Part shown: in pieces, positions 55,243 to 64,000 of the stretch | Numbering within the stretch: the first letter of the stretch is position 1 | Layout: each line of letters opens with the position of its first letter | Source of the DNA: Gadus chalcogrammus | Lineage: Eukaryota; Chordata; Actinopteri; Gadiformes; Gadidae | Assembly: GCF_026213295.1 (NCBI RefSeq) | Contig: NC_079415.1 | Span: forward strand, 22,220,639 to 22,284,638 | Direction: 5' to 3' | DNA length: 64,000 bases | Position numbers and translations under genes: made by a program | The notes under the pieces: model-generated | Database searches by the model: none | Seen by the model: the letters and a program-made list of their open reading frames with translations, nothing else | Told to the model about the DNA's origin: nothing

Positions 55243-56830
55243 ACGAAAAAACCACGCAGCACATCCACGTTCAAAAGGTGTCATTCCAACCTGGGTCGCA
55301 CTCTTTCGATTAAACGATGTGGAAAAGCGCAAAACTTTTCACTGGGCGGGGCAGTAGTCTTTATCGCTCCCATATGATATACACATGGGATTTCTTGATT
55401 CCATCGATCATTAAAGTGACTAAGAGGGACCGCCTCCCAGAGGACAAGGTATTCCTTATCGCGACGGTGATTGTCGACATGGTGGTGGCGTACCGTGTCA
55501 ACATGAACACACAGCTAGCCGACCCGATTAAGGAGATTACAGCACGGGCTGCTGAATACTTTCTTACCGCGGAGCATTTTGAGAATTCCTCTGCACATTC
55601 CAGCGTAGCTGAGGAAGTGGAATTCTTCAACAGGGCACTGATATGGTGGTGTGACAAGCATGGGGTTGTCGCACGCGGTGAGAGTTCGCATCCCTCACTT
55701 GGCAGACGAAACCCAAATGGCCGATCTGATTAGTGACCTGAATGCTCTTGGAGCGTTCAGTGCTAGTCGTCGTGCGAAGGGCAATCGAATTTTAACAATG
55801 CGCATGCAAATTTCCTGTGTGCGATTGCTAAGCGGGGATCGGCCACATCCCAATGGTGCACCAAAAGAACACGAGGCTTCGTGGCGGCATCCAACATGGT
55901 CCGCCTGGAGAGAGGCATGATCGCTGAAATGTGGAGTGTCTTCTCATTGATGGGGGTTACCGACTGGGGGGCTCTGATCAAATGTCTTACTCAAAACATG
56001 ATAGACATGGGACTAAAGGAATGTGTGCAGGTAATTCACCAGGCAGCCAACAGCGGACATACCTCCGGCATCCTAATCCACCGGGCAATCCTAGGGCGTC
56101 CTGATTTCAACTGGCCTCAGATTATTTCTGGCCTGCATACCCGAAACATGCGGCCCACTGATCCCCAGTTTGTTACAACAGTGGGTGGTACCGGAATAAA
56201 ATGTCCGAAGTGCCAATTGATCTCAGCGAAGAGGAATATACACAACTTGACACAGATACTCGTGCGGAGGCACAGAGGCGGAATGCGGATCAACTAAGGA
56301 CTCCCATCACTGTTACCAACCGACTTCTGACCACACTCAAGAGCGAGCTCACGGTGTGGAGAGGGGTGATGAGATCCTTAAAGGACAATCCCTATCAAGT
56401 GTTTTCACACGATCACACAGGTCTATCTCCACAGATGCGTAACTTGGCGTATCTGTGTTGGAAACTCTGCACTGAAGTCATGGGGGACCACTCCTTGAAT
56501 TCATATGCAGGTTTTAAGGCCGGAAGATTTACATTTATGCGAGAGGTCGACATCGTGGTGGCGGAATTCAAGTCCCACCTGTCCGACGATATGGAAATGG
56601 ATGCACTGCAGGCAGTGCCGTCTGATCTCGCCTCTGTCTATGACGACGACGAAGTGGCCGATCATTTCGCTCGACAAGTATGAGCATGATGAGCACTTTC
56701 GCTCCATGTCTTTCAGAGTTACGCCCAATGTTCATATGGCGGCTCAATCTTTCCAGACATTTCGTCTTACATAGTGTTTAAGTAATTTTTATGTTAATAA
56801 AGTCATTCAGTTCATAAGGGTTTGGCATGT
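55243..56830 (+). pseudogene. Intron-less, frameshifted coding relic: possible endogenous nucleoprotein-type viral gene
   Basis: About 1.4 kb is coding in overlapping pieces of three frames (55317-55733, 55651-55920, 55881-56297, 56201-56683), each cut by shifts, with no splice sites at the joints. Recognisable conserved-looking stretches include IIKVTKRDRLPEDKVFLIAT, MIAEMWSVFSLMGVTDWGAL, and QMRNLAYLCWKLCTEVMGDH followed by AGFKAGRFTFMREVDIVVAE near the C-terminus, ending in an acidic tail (TGA 56681). It carries no zinc knuckle, protease, RT or transposase motif. The size (~450 codons), helical character and acidic tail suggest a nucleoprotein of a negative-strand RNA virus captured as cDNA; a gag-like or orphan gene remains possible. 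Followed by AATAAA near 56797, without poly-A. I did not reconstruct it. Confidence 0.4.
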
Positions 56831-57395
56831 TTTTTAGTGTTTTTGCATACTAATATATTGTTTGAGTGTGATTTCTTTCTTTCTTTGTATAGCCGGTATT
56901 CTTTAAACTGGTTTAAAAAAGAAAAATAACAAACTAAATAAAATGGGTACCCAGCAAGTCTTTGAGTGCACTCGATTCAATGAAAGGGGGGCGTTCTGTT
57001 CCTACCACTACCGCTACTGCCGAACGTTCTTGAGCAGGGGCCATTCGATGACAGGCTGTCCTCTTGTTCAAAGTAACGTCAAATCTTCCTCCATATCTTC
57101 TATTTCTTCCGTGATAACCTTTTCTTCGTTTCTCTTCAAGTCTATATGTTCACTCTTCAAGTCTATGTTCGCTCTTCAAGTCTATGTTCGCTCTTCTTAC
57201 GCGTCAAGCAGAGAACCACTTTTCCCGCGCCCGCCGATTCTGTCGCGCTGCGATGACGCTACTGCCTGTCGCATGTTTTGCCCTTTTAGGGAGCGTCAAC
57301 ATACTATAGATATACACCATACACACTACATTATATATATTATTATAATATATATGAAGAGGCTCCACTGCATGTTCCTGAAGCTCTCCCTGGAG
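56831..57395. other. Spacer between relic and Gypsy-C copy 2
   Basis: No gene. Three to four repeats of CTCTTCAAGTCTATGTTCG (57136-57192), then a GC-rich stretch with TTTTCCCGCGCCCGCC (57219) and an AT palindrome (ATATATATTATTATAATATATAT, 57334-57355). No Gypsy-C 3' LTR is recognisable here. Confidence 0.4.
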
Positions 57396-58581
57396 TCAGT
57401 GGTCCAGGGCATGGCGAATATTTCCAATGGCAGCTGCTAAGCTCACAGCAGTAGGAGTCTGATCTGAGTCTGATCTGAGTCTGCGGGGTCTCCTCTCGAC
57501 ACTCCTTTCCACAGTCTTGAAGAAGGGTCCCATTTCAGTCACTTTGGGCCTGTGCACCACCACAAGCTCCTCTTCATCACTACTGCTGCAGACGTCAACA
57601 TCCTCTTCATGGCTCAGCATGTTGTCCCTTGCATCCATCGTTGGCCGCTCTCCGGATCTCAACTTCATCACCTTAGAGGGGCCTTTTTGCTCAGCTTCCT
57701 TCCCATCGGTGACAGGTAGGAACCCACATGGCAAGAGGAGGTCCCTGTGGAGGGTGCGTAGGGGGCCGCCACCCTTATCCGGCTTGACGACATAAACCGG
57801 TCCATCTCCCATCCTCTTTTCGACTGTATAGGTCCCTCTCTCCCATCTGTCCGCAAGCTTGTGTTTCCCTCTGATGTTGACATTTCGCACCAAGACTCTG
57901 TCACCTGCGATCAGTTCTGCTGCTCTGACCTTGGCATTGAACCTTGTCTTGTTCTTCTCTCCCATCTTCCGTGCACTCTCTGCAGCTCGAGCATAGCTTT
58001 CCCGCAGACGTTCTCGAAGGCTCTTTACATACTCAGAGTGAGTCCTGGCATGATTCCCCTGTGGCTGGAATCCCAGAACGAGGTCGATGGGAAGGGTCGG
58101 TTGTCTGCCAAACATCAGCTCATAAGGCGAGTAGCCGGTGGTGTTGTTCCTTGTGCAATTATATGCGTGGACAAGTGGCTTCACAAAGTCTCTCCAGTGG
58201 TACTTGTCTTTGTCCTCCAGCGTTCCAAGCATGCCGAGCAGGGTTCTGTTGAATCTTTCGACTGGGTTCCCGCGAGGATGATAGGGGGTAGTCCTCACCT
58301 TTTCTGCTCCTATCAGGGAACACAGCTCTTTGATGGTGTGACTTTCAAAATCCCTTCACTGATCGCTATGAAGGCAGGCAGGGAACCCGTAGTGAACGAT
58401 GAAGTTCTCCCAGATTGCTTTAGCTACAGTTCTTGCTCTTTGGTCTTTTGTGGGAATTGCCACAGCAAACGTGAAATGGTCTGTAATCACCAATACCTTT
58501 CTTGTATCTTTGTTGTCTGGTTCGATAGACAAATAGTCCATGCAGACTAATTCAAGGGGGTAAATTGTACTGATGTTCATC
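57396..58581 (-). pseudogene. pol: Gypsy-C copy 2 integrase and C-terminal domain
   Basis: 58581-58356 carries the core start (SIEPDNKDTRKVLVITDH) and a stop after LHSDQ; 58298-57396 is open with TTPYHPRGNPVERFNRTLLG (catalytic Glu region), YNCTRNNTTGYSPYELMFGR, the GPY-like module (GDRVLVRNVNIRGKHKLADR … GDGPVYVVKPD) and a long hydrophilic tail ending ...NIRHALDH. This supplies the part absent from copy 1. A lost base near 58470 and a stop at ~58356 break it. Confidence 0.88.
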
Positions 58582-60509
58582 TAAGCATGTTAACATGCTC
58601 GGGGGTCAGACGCGAATGCAGCCTTGTAACTGTCAGTCCAGCAGCAGAAAACACCCGCTCTGACGGGACCGAAGTTGCGGGGATGCAGAGGTATTGTCGC
58701 GCTAACTTTGACAGCCTGGGGAACCTTCTTCCATTCACTTTCCACCAGTCGGCAGGGTTGCAATCCAGGGGTGGGGGGTTATCCTTCAGAAAGTTATTAA
58801 CCTCTGTGTCAATGCCAGTGTCCAGTATAATGGAGTACTGCTCCCCGAGGAGAAGTGCCATAGCGGATGCCTGTGTGGCGGCTGCGGCCGCTCCAGTGTT
58901 TGCGCTCCCTTCGTCCGCGTGCCCCCCAGCCTGCTCGATAGCCTCCTGGCCTGTCTCCACTGCCTCTCCCAGTTCAACTAATTTCGCATTAGCAACTACT
59001 GTCTGTGCAGGTGTCAGAAAGCTCAGGTGCTTGTGACGAGGGTCCAGCATTGCTGAAAGCATGGGGGCCGATGATACAAATTCAGCAGACTCAACCTGAA
59101 AATAAATGATGCGGGGAAATCAATAATCAGAAATAATTGTGCATCTATAATGCTAAATGGTAAACATATCTAGGCTATCCAATAAGAGGCATGTAAGTAT
59201 AGGCTATGTTGTAATTCTTATTACTCGTAACATTTTTGCTATTGGGCATATTGAAACTTAACTAAATGTAGATTACATTCATTCGGGTGCTGAGGGAGGA
59301 CCGCACTTTAGTTTTGAACTCGATAACCTTGGGCCCGTCTCCTTCTTTGCGCATCAGATGGGCATTGATGAGTCCGAAGGTGATCGGATAAGTGTTGGAG
59401 ATGGAGACGTCCTTCTCCGCAGACATGACGGTGGTGGCACACTTTAGTGCTCTCAGCACAGGCTGCATTTCCTCCATCAGCTGCCAATGCTCATCTTTCA
59501 GCTCCAGGATTCTGGCGTCCTGGAGCTTGGTCACGGTGCGGTCCGACAGGACAGCAGCATCAGCCCACCGTTGCTCCACCAGCCGATCGAACATTTCACA
59601 GACCGAGTTCCAACGTGTTTTACATGATTGAATAAGCCGGTGGCTTGGGAGGGCCATTTGTTCTTGTTTTTTTTGCAGCGCTTTGCTGGCAACTGTGCTG
59701 TGGTTAAAGTGACCAACCAGTTTGCCAGCCGCGGAGATTACCCGATTCAGGTAAAGTGCAAAGCCGTCATTTATGGCCAGCTGGAGGGTGTGGGCAAAGC
59801 AGGCAACGGAAACCCAGCTGACTCTGGTTGGACGGTTAGCAGCGACTATATTGGCCGCGTTATCATGTACGCAGGCGATTACTCGGCCTTCAATTCCCCA
59901 CTGCTCCACAGCCCCATTCAATTTATCCGCGAGACAGTCGGCTGTGTGACGGCCTGGCAGGCTTTCTGTTAACAGGACAGCCGAGTTCATTTCCCAGTCA
60001 TCGCCGATGTAGTGGCAAGTGATGGTAATATAGCTCTCAGCTGTTAAAGCTGTCCAGCAGTCTGTCGTGAGAGCAACACTCTCAGCTGTGGCCAACTTTT
60101 TAAACAACTCCTCTTTTCTTTCTTCATACTGCGTTTCAATGAGTCTGGTGACTGTGCGCCGTGATGGAATGTGATAGGCTGGTTCCATTATATCCATCAG
60201 ATTCCCAAAACCTTTGCCTTCAACTACACTTATAGGCAGCATGTCTGTCTGAATGAACTTGCAAATTCCTTTAGTAATTTTATCTGCCCGCTGTGAGTCG
60301 CAGCTCCTCCTAGCTAGGACCGAGGTGATGGTAGGTTGAGAGGAGGATGAACTGCCGGCCAACAAGGTCGGATGTGCGTTTTTCAAGTGATACATCATAG
60401 TAGTCGTCGCGGAATTATACTTGTACACGGCATCACAGTGTGTACAGTGAATGTCTCAGTTTTTTAAATCGAAGTGGTCCCACGCAACACTTCGCTTGGA
60501 CCGCTTCAT
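58582..60509 (-). pseudogene. hAT transposase, copy 2
   Basis: ATG at 60509; the BED finger retains CTHCDAVYKYN but has the same TGA after LKN as copy 1. Open from 60428 to donor AAT/GTAATC (59277); intron to 59096; exon 2 from 59095 (VESAEFVSSAPMLSAMLDP) is in one frame through TGIDTEVNNFLKDNP and the dimerisation motif [11 protein letters not shown] to EHVNML, where the deletion ends it. Very few amino-acid differences from copy 1. Better preserved in exon 2, worse at the terminus. Confidence 0.9.
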
Positions 60510-60734
60510 GTTTAGGCTAATCTTGCTTTGCTGGCAAGTTTCCAAATGAGCTGCGTCACAAGTCAACTGCCGCTCATTTGGCTGTTCCGTTTTTGTCCTT
60601 AGAAATAATAAAACATTGCGCCCTGGTGGTTAGATTTGTTATTTCTCCGTCCTTTTGATCGATAACAATATAAATTGATTGACGCATTTCTTAACGATCA
60701 ATTATCGAGCATCGATTAATTATGCCCATCCCTA
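58582..60734 (-). mobile_element. hAT element, copy 2, 3' end deleted
   Basis: Its 5' terminus (minus-strand TAGGGATGGGCATAATTAATC) is at 60734, next to TSD half GTGCTAAG (60735-60742). The 3' part ends abruptly at GTTAACATGCTTA, fused to integrase GATGAACATCAG at 58581/58582, so the right terminus and second TSD are lost by deletion. Confidence 0.92.
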
Positions 60735-61880
60735 GTGCTAAGTATTCAAGCTTGTGCGTTGGGTAGTTGCGTTCACTTTTCGATAGCCCTCGGCTAGCAT
60801 AGGCTATGGCCCTAAGTGTCCCTTCATGCTCTTGGTAAATGGCTGCACCAAGGCCTTCTCCACAGGCGTCTGTGTGGAGAACGTAAGGGAGTTTAGGATT
60901 GGCGAAAGCCAGTACAGGTGCTGAGGTCAACCTGTCTATGAGTGTTCTGAAAGCGGTTTCACAGTCCTGTGTCCATTCACTTCCGAAAGGCTGGCTGGGG
61001 CTCACTGAAGTGTGAGGTTTTTGCTTCTTATAGTCCTTTCCCCTTTTCCTTGTAGCCACATAGCCAGCAGTGAGGCCATTCAACTGCTTTGCTATTTTCG
61101 AATAGCCTTGTACGAAGCGCCTGTAGTACCCCGCAAAGCCTAAGAAGCACTTTAGCTCTTTACGATTGGTGGGCCTGGGCCAGTCTTTTAAGGCCGATAT
61201 CTACTCAGGGTCAGTGTGGACGCCACGAGCATCTACAATGTGGCCCAGATATTTCACGGAAGACTGAAAGAAGTGACATTTGTCTGGGGACAACTTCAGC
61301 CCGTAGTCCTTGAGTCTATTCAGCACCTTCATCAACCTGTTTTCGTGCTCCTCCAAGGTGTCTGAGAAGACAATCAGATCGTCTAGGAAGACCAAGACTT
61401 CGTTCAGGTGCAGATCTCCCACACATCTCTCCATTAACCGCTGGAATGTGGAGGGTGCATTGGTAACGCCCTGTGGCATGCGGTTAAATTCCCAAAAACC
61501 CAGCGGGCATGTGAATGCGGTCTTGTGTTTGTCTTCTTCGGCAAGTTCAACTTGATAATAACCGGACTTGAGATCCATAACGGAAAACCATTTAGCTCCA
61601 CTAAGGGCTGAGAAGGTTTCTTCGATATTGGGAAGAGCGTACGCGTCCTTGATAGTACGCATGTTCAGTTTCCGATAGTCCACACACAGTCTGATCTTCC
61701 CGTTTTTCTTTTTCACCACTACTATAGGGGAAGCAAACGGGCTCTCTGATTCCCTTATGATCCCTGCCTCCAGTAGCTCTCGAAGATGCTGCTTAACAGC
61801 TTCTCTATCACATGGGTGAATCGGCCGGGGCCTCTCCTTAAAGGGGGTTTCATCCCATTCCTTCTCGTCTATGCCAGTAA
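60735..61880 (-). pseudogene. pol: Gypsy-C copy 2 pol, RT to RNase H
   Basis: Minus-strand RT with all motifs of copy 1 including VFLDDLIVFSD; it retains the LLEAGIIRESESPFASP segment lacking in copy 1. A TAG replaces Lys after THTDPE (about 61201). RNase H ends at KLEYLAL next to the hAT. Confidence 0.88.
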
Positions 61881-62393
61881 CACTCTATGGGAGTGATATA
61901 AGGACTTGGGTGTAACCTATGTAAGGGACACGCTGGCCCCCAGCACCCAAAATCTCAAGCAGTGCGTTAATAGGTTCAACAGGGAAGGATGAGAGATGGT
62001 CTGAATAAAAGGTCTCTGAGACCGTAGTAACCTGCGACCCGGTGTCTAAAATACATTTACACTGGTAGCCTTCAACAAGGGCTGTCGTGCTGCAACGTGG
62101 CCCAACAAGACCATGGGGTAAGGGTCTATAGTCGAGGTGTGAGCCATTCTGGGCATATTGTTCGGCCCTCACTACATTTGCTTTCAGGTTGGTTGAAATG
62201 GAACTAGATAAAGGGGGGTGCACGGCTTCTGAACGTCCCGCAGCAGAAGCCCTTACCGGTTTAACGAGAACTCGGGCTGGCCCTGATGCTGCATCCTCCA
62301 TTGGTCGCGTCTTTCCCTGAGCTCAAGGTTCTTCTGGTGTACAGCAGCAGGGTTTGGCTCGTTTAAACATAGGGCGGCAATGTGGCCATCTTG
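61881..62393 (-). pseudogene. pol: Gypsy-C copy 2 protease and gag end
   Basis: Protease frame 62301-61885 with CILDTGSQVTTVSETFY, stop at the same TAG as copy 1. Upstream, gag ends in the overlapping frame and keeps the knuckle Cys missing from copy 1. Similarity stops at AAGATGGCCACATTGCC (62393). Confidence 0.85.
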
Positions 62394-62708
62394 TTGGTTA
62401 CATTTAGTTTATAACAAATCAAGGAAAACATAAAGCTTTTCATGTATTACACCATGACTAACAAACCAGAAGCAATATTAAGATAACTGATTCGCAAAGT
62501 GAATTTATTTATTTTGTCTTATTTTTCTTCAAGTAACAACATTATATCGATTATCGCAATTGCCATACTAGACTACACAGGCTTATACAATTTGGGTCTG
62601 TGTTTTCTTTTAAATCTGTGCGCTGATATCACTGATAACTGATAACTGACTATCATGTGCAAGTAGCGTTGGGACAAGTAGATTATTTTAATGACCATTT
62701 AAATTCAG
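62394..62708. other. No gene recognised
   Basis: AT-rich; probably 5' intronic sequence of the KDZ-like gene. ATATCACTGATAACTGATAACTGA at 62626 is a short direct repeat. Confidence 0.35.
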
Positions 62709-63685
62709 AAGACTAATCCTCCTGTTGATGCTCCTGACACTAGCTCTGAGGTGGTCTTTGCTCCAGAGGCTATTGGTATGTACTTTACATTGCTTCCAAT
62801 TGCCCAAAGCATTGTGTTAAGATATTTTTTGGTTGTATCTGCAGTGTATGTAATCCTTTGTATTTGAAATTCAAATTATCAAAATTTGTTATGCCTTTAA
62901 CAGCCACTACATACAGTACACTTAAATAAACAAATATTAGTGTTTTGATTTTTTTTATTAACCATTTTAACAGAGGGGTTTTTACAAGACCTCCAGCTGT
63001 CATTGTGTGATGCCACAGGAGATGAGATGGAAGCACCAACCCCAAGACCTCTTGTGGCTTCATCCAACTGGAGCACCAGAAAAACGATCTTTTCAGAAGG
63101 CTGGAGGGCAGCAAGACCACAGCTGGAACACTGCAGTTGCACTAGAAAATGTAGAAGCCCACATGTGCCAACAGTGTTCGAGCAATTCCGCTGTTGCCGT
63201 GATTGCCGTCCACGCCCTTTCTTCTGTGCCGAATGTGATGTCAGCATGCACACCAGACACCCCCTCCACAACAGAGATGGCAGTACTTCGGGATTCTTCC
63301 AGCCATTGCCCCCAACAACTTATGTGTTGAATAGGGCCCTTTTCCCCTGTGGTAAGTTCTGGTTTGTGAGTGTACAAAATATATTTTCTAGCTTGACTGA
63401 ACATTTAGCTTCTTCGTGTTAACTTTAATACTTTAATACTCAGCAGTGTGCTTCACATTCTTCAAGTCTTCTTAATTTTCTACTGTAAAGTTCATTCTAT
63501 TTTTTGTCAGAAATCCGTCACTTTACAATGTTGTATAACCCAGTCAAGAAAAATTATTATTAATCCATATTTTCTTTTTTCAGTGCGTTATGTACCTGTG
63601 GAGATCCCTGAAAAAATATGTGGTTGTCCAACAGACTCATTAAGGATCAAACCAGGAAAATCTGTGGCTGTGATCACAATGAATG
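62709..63685 (+). pseudogene. KDZ-type transposase (CxC cluster) gene fragment, three exons
   Basis: Three exons with canonical sites and consistent phase: 62709-62775 (donor GTATGT), 62974-63351 (acceptor TTTTAACAG, donor GTAAGT), 63584-63685 (acceptor TTTTTTCAG, donor GTAAGA). Exon 2 encodes a Cys/His cluster CCRDCRPRPFFCAECDVSMH…PLHNRDG…FFQPLPPTTYV, the CxC-type zinc-binding signature that precedes KDZ (Kyakuja-Dileera-Zisupton) transposases in fish and fungi. The joined frame has no stop. Exons before and after, including the catalytic core, are not in the window; the G-run at 63729 may mark a break. Host co-option cannot be excluded. Confidence 0.6.
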
Positions 63686-63728
63686 GTAAGACAGTGTATC
63701 CCACAGACCAAGGACCAATGTGTGGTGC

Positions 63729-63752
63729 GGGGGGGGGGGGGGGGGGGGGGGG
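63729..63752 (+). repeat. G24 homopolymer
   Basis: Twenty-four consecutive G followed by GC-rich TGCGCGGCGGCGGCG. Such a run is error-prone in assembly. Confidence 0.95.
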
Positions 63753-64000
63753 TGCGCGGCGGCGGCGTCAGCGCACGAGTTTAGTTCTTACCTGAACTTT
63801 TGATTCTGTGACATTCAACGAATGAATTGCAACAGACAACTAAAGCTGGAGGTCTTTATTTCAATAACAAATAAACTCAAGACCTACCTGAACCAATATT
63901 TAACAACAATACTACTAATTACAACAAGACAACTAACTAAAATAATGAAACTGCATTATCCCTTATGTGCAAAGCTTGCATGCCCCATCAGAACACCTGA
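63753..64000. other. Unclassified window end
   Basis: No gene. TCTTTATTTCAATAACAAATAAA (63856 on) could be a 3' end of a minus-strand transcript (AATAAA reversed), but nothing else supports this. Confidence 0.3.

Larger units (their letters stand above)
57396..62393 (-). mobile_element. Gypsy-C copy 2, inverted, with the same hAT inside
   Basis: Minus strand: end of gag (62393-62300), protease, RT, RNase H, hAT (60734-58582) and integrase (58581-57396). The sequence is nearly identical to copy 1 over 49262-53698 and over 55103-55242. It lacks the solo LTR and has lost the segment between the hAT 3' part and integrase. Both outer ends are truncated. Confidence 0.9.

Noticed and set aside
56943..57440. 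165-codon plus-strand frame in the spacer after the virus-like relic
   Set aside because: Ser-rich, overlaps the antisense end of Gypsy-C integrase and a 19-bp tandem repeat; no domain.
57861..58550. 229-codon plus-strand frame
   Set aside because: Antisense of the Gypsy-C integrase, whose motifs are on the minus strand.
62785..63271. Minus-strand frames of 111 and 124 codons
   Set aside because: Opposite strand of the spliced KDZ-like exons with canonical splice sites on the plus strand.

Overview
The window reads as teleost fish genomic DNA that is almost entirely transposable elements, nested several layers deep. The reasons are the mix of families typical of ray-finned fish (several Ty3/gypsy lineages, a CR1/L2-type LINE, many hAT elements, Harbinger-type MITEs, a tRNA-derived SINE, P-element/THAP9-like and KDZ-like transposase remains) and AT-rich non-coding sequence with canonical GT-AG introns. 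I found no host gene I could defend. All family names come from motif reading, not from a search.

Layout. 1-1573: a minus-strand open frame with a 2A-like motif, one arm of a dispersed inverted repeat, and promoter-like sequence. 1574-13562: a Ty3/gypsy element (Gypsy-A) with two ~1.3 kb LTRs, broken by a 4.3 kb block of nested DNA transposons (4868-9194). 13563-19517: 166-bp and 154-bp tandem repeats on both sides of a 5'-truncated chromodomain gypsy (Gypsy-B). 19518-21117: one complete and one truncated non-autonomous hAT. 21180-23458: a decayed P-element/THAP9-like transposase gene on the minus strand, split by a Harbinger-type MITE. 24974-25656: second arm of the dispersed inverted repeat. 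26043-34485: a minus-strand endogenous retrovirus, largely deleted, holding a MITE, a hAT and a SINE.

34486-55242: a PNMA-like Ty3/gypsy (Gypsy-C). Its gag is split by a 13.1 kb DNA transposon with ~2.3-2.6 kb inverted arms and an 8-bp target duplication (36030-49157). That transposon carries its own passengers, a complete gypsy (Gypsy-D, 38103-42703) and a near-complete LINE (42945-46317). Gypsy-C pol is further split by a solo LTR and a 2.7 kb hAT. 57396-62393: a second Gypsy-C plus hAT copy in the opposite orientation, nearly identical to the first and with the hAT in the same codon, so the two form a large inverted duplication. Between the copies, 55243-56830 holds an intron-less, frameshifted coding stretch that matches none of the surrounding elements and looks like an endogenous nucleoprotein-type viral gene (tentative). 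62709-63685: three spliced exons of a KDZ-type (CxC cluster) transposase, then a G24 run and unclassified sequence.

The nesting gives a relative chronology: Gypsy-C, then the hAT in its RNase H, then inverted duplication, then the solo LTR in one copy only. Independently, the 13 kb element entered Gypsy-C gag and was later hit by Gypsy-D and the LINE.
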